Below are positions 15,418 to 20,296 of a stretch of DNA of 20,296 bases, in pieces. Positions within the stretch are counted from its first letter, which is position 1; each line of letters begins with the position of its first letter. The notes beneath the pieces are model-generated. The model was not told the origin of the DNA. It searched no databases and worked only from the letters and a program-made list of their open reading frames with translations. A program made the position numbers and the translations under genes. The stretch is taken from assembly GCA_021372695.1 (NCBI GenBank), contig JAJFTY010000027.1, forward strand, positions 1 to 20,296, read 5' to 3'. This stretch comes from Deltaproteobacteria bacterium. GTDB taxonomy: Bacteria > Desulfobacterota > Syntrophia > Syntrophales > UBA5619.

Positions 15418-16681
15418 CGATCGCCTCCCGGTAGACCTCGACCGTTTTTTCGGCCGCATGACGCCAGGTGAGCGACTGGCTCACCCGGGCCAGCCCCGCG
15501 GCTCCGAGGCTGCGTCGCTTTTCCGGATCGTCCAGAAGAGCCGTGATGGCGTCCCGCAGGGCCGCCGCGTCCCCGGGCGGTACCAGGATTCCCGCATCCC
15601 CCACCACCTCGGGGAGCGCGCCGCCGGTCGTGCTGACCACCGGCACGCCGCAGGCCATGGCCTCGCCGGCGGGCATGCCGAACCCCTCATAGAGCGAGGG
15701 GATCACGGCCATCGTCGCCTCGGCGTAATAGCGGGCGAACTCGTCATAGGCGATGCGGCCGGTGAAGTGGACCGTATCACCCAGGGCAAGCTCATGAACG
15801 AGACGCTCGATCGTCCCCTCCTTCTTCGGGGTTCCGATCACCACGACCCGGATATTCCGCTTCCGCCGGATATCGGCCACTGCTTCCAGCAAGTATCGGA
15901 GCCCCTTCAGCGGCGTGTCGGCGCTGTTGGTCACGAGGACCTGGTGGTCGGCCCTCTTGACCCCGCCGAGCGGATAGAAATAGTCTGCGTTGATCCCGTT
16001 GGGGACGACGCGGAAGCGATCATCCCCGAGCCCGAACTCCCGGCCGATGTCCCGTTTGGAACATTTGGAAACCGTGATGATCTTCGACAACCGGCGGGAG
16101 ACCCGCTTCTGCATGGAGAGAAAGGAGTACCAGCGCCTCACCTTCATTCGCCGGAGCCAGCTGCCGGCCGCGGCAATCTCCGTATCCCGGTCCACCGTGA
16201 TCGGATGGTGGATCGTGGCCACCGTCGGATAGCCGCTCCGGGCGATGCCTAGCAGGCCGTACGAGAGGCTCTGGTTGTCGTGAACCACATCGTATCCGTT
16301 CCGCCCTGCGGCCAGATAACGGCGGGCGCGGAAACCGAAGGTGCAGGGCTCCGGAAATCCACCGGAACACATGCTGAGAAATTCGAACTGATTGAGGGGC
16401 GAGCGGAGTTCCCGGGCGTTCCGGACCTTGAAGAGATGGTCCGGGTTGTACAGGTCGAGCCCGGGTATCTTGTGGAGGGCGATACCCTCTGCGAGTTCCG
16501 GATAAGGGGGACCGGACAGGACGTCGACCTCATGTCCGAGCTCATGGAGCGCCCGGCTCAGGTACTTGATGTAAACACCCTGACCCCCGCAGGTCGGGTT
16601 TCCCCGATAGGTGAGAAGACAGATCTTGAGCGGGGAGCCTGCCGGTTTCTTTCGACCGCTCTTGTGGTCAGCCTGCTTCAA
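15404..16681 (-). CDS. GT4-family glycosyltransferase
   Basis: A 425-residue retaining GT-B glycosyltransferase. The N-terminal domain begins LKICLLTYRGNPTCGGQGVYIKYLSRALHELGH, with the donor-domain linker at VVPNGINADYFYP (about 225-237). The GT4 signature E-x7-E is present as E332 and E340 in YEGFGMPAGEAMACGVPVV, then GGALPEVVGDAGILVPPGD. It transfers a nucleotide-activated sugar; donor and acceptor are unknown. The start is TTG at 16681 with AGGTGGGG about 8 nt ahead; 17 or so charged residues precede the conserved fold, so a slightly later start is possible. It heads the five-gene minus-strand cluster and overlaps the methyltransferase by 14 bp. Confidence 0.94.
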   Translation of the reverse strand: MKQADHKSGRKKPAGSPLKICLLTYRGNPTCGGQGVYIKYLSRALHELGHEVDVLSGPPYPELAEGIALHKIPGLDLYNPDHLFKVRNARELRSPLNQFEFLSMCSGGFPEPCTFGFRARRYLAAGRNGYDVVHDNQSLSYGLLGIARSGYPTVATIHHPITVDRDTEIAAAGSWLRRMKVRRWYSFLSMQKRVSRRLSKIITVSKCSKRDIGREFGLGDDRFRVVPNGINADYFYPLGGVKRADHQVLVTNSADTPLKGLRYLLEAVADIRRKRNIRVVVIGTPKKEGTIERLVHELALGDTVHFTGRIAYDEFARYYAEATMAVIPSLYEGFGMPAGEAMACGVPVVSTTGGALPEVVGDAGILVPPGDAAALRDAITALLDDPEKRRSLGAAGLARVSQSLTWRHAAEKTVEVYREAIDAHG

Positions 16682-16862
16682 TGCGAATCCCCACCTTCAA
16701 AACCGTCGGAAAGCGATCACAGGCCGGTCGGACGCGGGAACTGCAAAGGCGGAACCACGGACCGGCTTCGACGGAGTCGCTCCCCGTCGTTCAAAAACCA
16801 TATGTGCATGAAGATCGGTCATGACGACTCGGGCGGTCTTGACCCAAGATTGAAACGGAGGA

Positions 16863-16891
16863 TAAATACATCCTGTTCGCCAAATTAGCAA
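16863..16891 (-). promoter_or_regulatory. Weak candidate promoter of the glycosyltransferase operon
   Basis: The minus strand has TTGCTA (16891-16886, four of six) and TATTTA (16868-16863, three of six) with a 17-nt spacer, in the most AT-rich part of this intergenic region. It would give a leader of about 175 nt. The -10 is poor, so this is tentative. Confidence 0.3.
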
Positions 16892-16992
16892 CTGAAAAGT
16901 CTGCGTCACGCCGCTCATGGGGAGGGATCAAGCGCTTCCAGGGCCGTCTGGCACCGGTCGGCGGAAACCGGCAAACACTGGCCCGATTGTGT

Positions 16993-17021
16993 TTGACAGA
17001 TCTCCGCCGATGAAATAGAAA
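16993..17021 (+). promoter_or_regulatory. Candidate promoter abutting the HAD gene start
   Basis: A perfect TTGACA (16993-16998) is followed after 17 nt by TAGAAA (17016-17021, four of six). If used, transcription would begin at about the ATG (17029), giving a leaderless or nearly leaderless mRNA. The -10 also overlaps the AAAAGG ribosome-binding site, which would then be absent from the transcript. It may therefore be a coincidence. Confidence 0.3.
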
Positions 17022-17028
17022 AGGCCTC

Positions 17029-18021
17029 ATGAACAGACCGAGGTTGATCGTGTTCGACATGGACGGCGTCCTGATCGATGTCTCCCGCTCCTACCGCGAG
17101 GCGGTCCGGAAGACGGCGAGGCTGTTTCTCAGCGGGGCGAGGGGTTTCGAACAATTGCCCGACCCGTTCTTCCCTCTGGCGGACCTGGCAGAGCTGAAGC
17201 AGACCGGCGGGCTGAACAACGACTGGGATTTGACCGATCTGACGCTGCATCTCCTTTTTGCACGGATCAAGAGACCGGTCGAACCCGGGTGGGAAGACGA
17301 TGCCCGGACGCTTGAGGAGGCCATTCGCCACTGCGATGCGTCGGACCTCGCGGCCTTTCTCAACGCCTCCACCCGTCCGCTGATGGATCTTTTCGGGCGA
17401 TACGGCCGGCGCCGCGACCCCTTCGTGGCAACCTTCTACCGGGGCGATGTCGGCACCGGCAACGTGATCAAGCAGATTTTCCAGGAGGTCTATCTCGGCC
17501 CCACGCTCTTCCGGGCGCAGTATGGTCTCGAAGCCCGCTTCTGCCGGGAAGAGGGGTTGATCCATCGGGAGACCCTGCTGATCGACCCCGCGCTTCTGGC
17601 AGACCTTTCCCGGGACTCCATTCTGGCCATTGCCACGGGCCGGCCGCAGGCGGAGGCGGATTTTCCGCTGGACCGTTTCGGCCTGAGAAGATACTTTCGA
17701 CTCATGGTCACGCTGGACGATTGCATCCGGGAGGAGGAGCGTATCCGGGCCGTGAGCGGCGAACCGATCTCCCTGAAAAAACCGGATCCCTACATGCTGG
17801 ACCGGATTCCGGACCTGCTCGGCCGGAATCCCGGCGAATGCTACTATCTCGGCGACATGCCCGACGACATGCACGCAGCCCGGGCGTCCAAGACCGGCTA
17901 CCGCGGCGTGGGGGTGACCCTCTCTGCCGCCGAGCCGGAAAAACTGCGACACGAGCTCTTACAGGCCGGCGCCGATCGGATCTTGGAACGATATTCCGAT
18001 CTGCCCGGCATCATCGGGTGA
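17029..18021 (+). CDS. HAD-superfamily phosphatase (subfamily IA-like, large cap)
   Basis: A 330-residue cytoplasmic hydrolase. HAD motif I is VFDMDGVLID with nucleophile D10 and acid D12. Motif II is AIATGRP with T203, motif III is KKPDPYML with K250/K251, and motif IV is YLGDMPDDMHAA with D276 and D280. All catalytic residues are present. The segment between motifs I and II is about 190 residues, larger than a usual IA cap, and starts VSRSYREAVRKTA. It recalls the hypothetical IA branch with DVSxSYR after the nucleophile. The substrate is unknown; a phosphosugar is plausible given the adjacent glycan operon, as inference. The ATG has AAAAGG 5 nt ahead. Confidence 0.9.
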   Translation: MNRPRLIVFDMDGVLIDVSRSYREAVRKTARLFLSGARGFEQLPDPFFPLADLAELKQTGGLNNDWDLTDLTLHLLFARIKRPVEPGWEDDARTLEEAIRHCDASDLAAFLNASTRPLMDLFGRYGRRRDPFVATFYRGDVGTGNVIKQIFQEVYLGPTLFRAQYGLEARFCREEGLIHRETLLIDPALLADLSRDSILAIATGRPQAEADFPLDRFGLRRYFRLMVTLDDCIREEERIRAVSGEPISLKKPDPYMLDRIPDLLGRNPGECYYLGDMPDDMHAARASKTGYRGVGVTLSAAEPEKLRHELLQAGADRILERYSDLPGIIG

Positions 18022-18184
18022 CCGCGTTACGCGTCGGAATCTTCGCGATTTCTGCTTTCACCTTGCAGCCCACAGACACTGGCCGGGCACTGTGACGGTA
18101 TTGGGAACGGTGACATAGGCATGAAAGAGAGGATTGATTGAGGGAGTCATCACCTGATAGGCCCAAATTCAGGGCAAGTAGACC

Positions 18185-19561
18185 ATGAGAAAAAGCCTGA
18201 TCGAAGAGTCCATCCTGTTCATCAGCATCCTGAAATGGGTCGCTATCGCCACCGGAATCGGAGTGATCGTAGGCCTTTCCACGGCCCTCTTCCTGACGCT
18301 TCTGGACCGGAGCGTTGCCTTCAGCGCTGGATATTCCTACTATTTTCTTCTGCTCCCCGTCGGCTTGTCCATCAGTGCCCTGGCCATGCAATATCTGGAA
18401 CCGGACGCCAAAGGGTATGGGATCGAAAAGGTGATCGAGGCCGTTCATCGTCGCGGAGGAAAAATCAATGTCGGCATCGTACCGGTCAAGCTCCTCACCA
18501 CTATCATCACGATCGCGACGGGTGGCTCCGTGGGGCAGGTCGGACCGTGCGGTCAGATAGGTGCATCCCTCTCGTCGTTCGTAGCCGATCTGTTCAAACT
18601 CGACACCAGCGATAGGAAAAAAATCGTGATCTGCGGGATCAGTGCAGGATTTGCCGCGGTCCTCGGCGCCCCTTTTTCAGGAGCGATTTTCGGCGTCGAA
18701 GTCCTCTATGTGGGCAGCCTCCTGTACGAGGTTCTCCTCCCCTCTTTCATCGCCGGGATTACCAGTTACCAGGTCGCGTCGTTGTTCGGGATCCGTTACG
18801 AATTCTATCCTCTGAATTTTTCACCGACCCTGTCGGAGGCTTTCATATTGAAAATCGTCCTGGCCGGCATCTTTTTTGGGATCTGTTCGGTCATTCTCAT
18901 CGAGGTTCTGAAGGCCGGGAAGAGGTTGGCCGAAAAGGTCGGAGAGTCGCTTCCACTGAGAGGAATCATTGGCGGCGTGGTTCTCATCGGCCTGACCCTT
19001 ATCTTTTCGACACGGTTTCTCGGCAGCGGTCTTGAAACCATTCAGGCTTCCCTCAGGGGGGAAGAGATCGTCTTTTACGTCTTTATCCTGAAGGCCGTAT
19101 TCACGAGCATCACACTGAACTTCGGCGGCAGTGGAGGCCTGATCATGCCGATTCTGTTCATCGGCGCCACGGCAGGAAGCCTGTTTGGAAGCACCATGGG
19201 ACTGGACCGAGCGACCTTCGCGGCAGTCGGCTTCGTCAGCCTCCTCGCGGGCGCTGTGAACACCCCGATCGCCGCCAGTATCCTGGCCGTTGAATTCTTC
19301 GGAAGCGCGATTGCGCCCTATGCCGCGATCGCCTGCATCGTCAGTTTTCTCATGACAGGACACAGAAGTGTATTCCCAACGCAGGTCCTTTCATTCAGGA
19401 AATCCGCGTCCGTGGACGTCGAGATCGGAAACGATCTGGATCATATCCATGCATCCTATAAAAACAGGAATAGAAGCCTGATTGGAATCATACTGAGGAT
19501 TTGCAGGAGGCTGGTCGGCACGCGCCGGAAGAGTTGCAAGACCGACAAGCCGAATGATTGA
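18185..19561 (+). CDS. ClC-family anion channel with both exchanger glutamates replaced
   Basis: A 458-residue inner-membrane protein with the hydrophobic profile of a ClC subunit (about 10-11 membrane segments). The anion-pathway loop is GGSVGQVGPCGQIGA, with Ser115 conserved but Val119 where exchangers carry the external gating Glu (G-x-E-G-P). Helix H reads GAPFSGAIFGVEVLY, with E172 then V173 where the internal proton Glu of E. coli ClcA would sit. The third pathway loop is NFGGSGGLIMPILFIGATAG. Losing both Glu suggests a passive anion channel, not an H+-coupled antiporter; this is inferred from family knowledge. No CBS domains are present; the C-terminus is a basic tail. The ATG at 18185 gives a normal first helix but a weak ribosome-binding site. 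It lies 163 bp after the HAD gene. Confidence 0.93.
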   Translation: MRKSLIEESILFISILKWVAIATGIGVIVGLSTALFLTLLDRSVAFSAGYSYYFLLLPVGLSISALAMQYLEPDAKGYGIEKVIEAVHRRGGKINVGIVPVKLLTTIITIATGGSVGQVGPCGQIGASLSSFVADLFKLDTSDRKKIVICGISAGFAAVLGAPFSGAIFGVEVLYVGSLLYEVLLPSFIAGITSYQVASLFGIRYEFYPLNFSPTLSEAFILKIVLAGIFFGICSVILIEVLKAGKRLAEKVGESLPLRGIIGGVVLIGLTLIFSTRFLGSGLETIQASLRGEEIVFYVFILKAVFTSITLNFGGSGGLIMPILFIGATAGSLFGSTMGLDRATFAAVGFVSLLAGAVNTPIAASILAVEFFGSAIAPYAAIACIVSFLMTGHRSVFPTQVLSFRKSASVDVEIGNDLDHIHASYKNRNRSLIGIILRICRRLVGTRRKSCKTDKPND

Positions 19562-19724
19562 GGTACTCAATTCCCGACCGCGGCCGATTCATAGTGTACG
19601 GAAGTGTGATGCCCGTTCGACTGATGGAGAGTATTCCTCCTAATTTCCATACTTACTGATCTCCACGGCAACCTGCTCAACCACGGGGAACTAGTCCTTT
19701 GCAGAGGCGGCTACGTCTCTCGAC

Positions 19725-19756
19725 AGAATCAAAGAATCCGGGATTCCTCTGATTCT
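19725..19756. repeat. Imperfect hairpin between the ClC gene and the antiporter remnant
   Basis: Outer arms AGAATCA (19725-19731) and TGATTCT (19750-19756) pair perfectly, and inner arms GAATC (19734-19738) and GATTC (19742-19746) form a 5-bp stem with a CGG loop. An AA/CTC internal bulge separates them, so 12 bp are paired in all. There is no T-run after it on either strand, so it is not a standard intrinsic terminator. Confidence 0.5.
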
Positions 19757-19774
19757 GACCGGTGCAAGCGAAGC

Positions 19775-20242
19775 ATGCGGACTCTGGTCTGTCCTGTCAA
19801 TATGGCGGCCGGATTCGTCGTCGTCAACGGTTCCGGCCGGGAGGAGCCGATCACCATTCTGCAGCGCGTCGAGGAGGTGCTGTTCGTACTCTTCTTCGTG
19901 CTCAACGGAATGCACATCGACGTCCTGGCGTTCAAGGCGGCAGGCATCCTCATCGTCCTGATCATCGCGGGACGAAAAATTGGAAAGTATTCAGGAGCGA
20001 GGATCGGCGCTACCCTCATCAGCGCCCCGTAGCCCCTGCGGAAATTTCCCGGCCTGCTGCTCCCAAAAGCTGGTCTCACTCTCGGGCTTGCTTTCATGGC
20101 ACAGCAGACGTTTCTCTCGTTCGGCCCGCTCCTCTTCAATGCGCTTGTGGCCAGCACCGTGATCAATATGCTGTTGACGCCACCCCTGGCCAGGTATGCG
20201 CTCATTCAATCCGGCGAGGCACGCACCAGGAATCCCCATTGA
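19775..20242 (+). pseudogene. C-terminal remnant of a cation:proton antiporter (CPA family), interrupted by an amber codon
   Basis: From MAAGFVVVN (about 19802) the frame reads like the last membrane segments of a CPA-type Na+/H+ exchanger: VEEVLFVLFFVLNGMHIDV, AGILIVLIIAGRKIGKYSGARIGATLISAP, then TAG at 20030-20032. The same frame continues PLRKFPGLLLPKAGLTLGLAF, ASTVINMLLTPPLARYALIQSGEA to TGA at 20240-20242. The continuity of homology across the TAG argues for a single base change in an old gene (GAG or CAG to TAG). The N-terminal two thirds are missing: the 213 bp between the ClC stop and here show no transporter sequence. It is almost certainly non-functional. Family assignment is by motif recognition. 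Confidence 0.72.
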
Positions 20243-20296
20243 GCCTGTAGATATTCCTCAACTAGCCGCATTCGCCGAAGAATCCTTCCGGAAACG

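Larger units (their letters stand above)
16682..17028. other. 347-bp divergent intergenic region between the glycosyltransferase operon and the HAD gene
   Basis: No convincing gene is seen. It holds two candidate promoters (listed separately). An inverted repeat of CGACGG (16769-16774) with CCGTCG (16784-16789) encloses a 9-nt loop. TCGGCGGA (16958-16965) can pair perfectly with TCCGCCGA (17003-17010) across 37 nt. A smaller nearby pair is CCGGT/ACCGG around 16954-16971. It does not fit any riboswitch class I can recognise. It could be a structured leader for either flanking gene. Confidence 0.5.

Noticed and set aside
16940..16985. GC-rich repeats resembling a c-di-GMP (GEMM) riboswitch.
   Set aside because: The conserved GEMM junction and tetraloop sequences are not present in order, and the stems are short and alternative.
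19557..19571. ATTGAG-GTA-CTCAAT hairpin over the ClC stop codon, considered as a terminator.
   Set aside because: The stem is only 6 bp and AT-rich, and it is followed by TCCCG rather than a T-run.
19634..19680. A frame reading ISILTDLHGNLL, like the start of a metallophosphoesterase (DxHGN).
   Set aside because: Only about ten residues fit, no start codon or downstream phosphoesterase motifs follow, and the frame runs into the antiporter remnant; most likely chance.
20030..20032. The TAG codon as a possible pyrrolysine codon.
   Set aside because: The gene lacks its N-terminal part, pyrrolysine is not expected in this transporter family, and no pyl genes are in view; a nonsense mutation is simpler.

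Overview
The window reads as chromosomal DNA of a GC-rich anaerobic bacterium, most likely a member of the former Deltaproteobacteria (Desulfobacterota/Thermodesulfobacteriota, Syntrophales-like). That placement is inference. It rests on the oxygen-sensitive class III ribonucleotide reductase pair (nrdD/nrdG), a GAF plus HD-GYP signalling protein, a DUF2889 gene and the general character of the proteins. No rRNA, tRNA, CRISPR array, insertion sequence or prophage was found.

Layout. (1) Positions 1-2383, minus strand: a tightly packed operon, DUF2889 protein -> VanZ-like membrane protein -> cytidylate kinase (cmk) -> ribosomal protein S1 (rpsA, cut by the left edge), with a good sigma-70-type promoter at its head. 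(2) 2590-5791, plus strand: a secreted M48 metalloprotease with TPR repeats (BepA-like), overlapping by 41 bp a 596-residue protein with two universal-stress-protein domains and a long unrecognised C-terminal region. (3) 5812-10424, minus strand: nrdD-nrdG behind a promoter carrying two NrdR-box-like sites 32 bp apart, then a GAF/HD-GYP cyclic-di-GMP phosphodiesterase gene with its own strong promoter over the nrdG stop codon. (4) 10574-16681: a glycan or secondary-metabolite type cluster. Five minus-strand genes are joined by overlaps or gaps of 0-5 bp: GT4 glycosyltransferase, class I methyltransferase, alpha/alpha-toroid 'prenyltransferase-like' protein, left-handed beta-helix acyltransferase, B12-binding-type radical SAM protein. 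A plus-strand Methyltransf_24-type gene converges on them and overlaps at the 3' end. (5) 17029-18021, plus strand: a HAD phosphatase with a large cap. (6) 18185-19561: a ClC-family anion channel in which both glutamates of H+-coupled exchangers are replaced by valine. (7) About 19775-20242: the C-terminal remnant of a cation:proton antiporter with an in-frame amber codon, that is, a pseudogene.

How the genes fit together. Regions 1 and 3 carry core functions (translation, CMP phosphorylation, anaerobic dNTP synthesis). The M48/TPR protein and the VanZ protein point to envelope work. The 10.6-16.7 kb block is the best candidate for an undescribed pathway: a glycosyltransferase, two methyltransferases, an acyltransferase, a radical SAM enzyme and a toroid protein of unknown activity would suit the building and tailoring of a surface saccharide or glycolipid. 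The substrate cannot be read from the sequence. Promoters, starts and operators were judged by eye; four intact genes appear to start with TTG and one with GTG.
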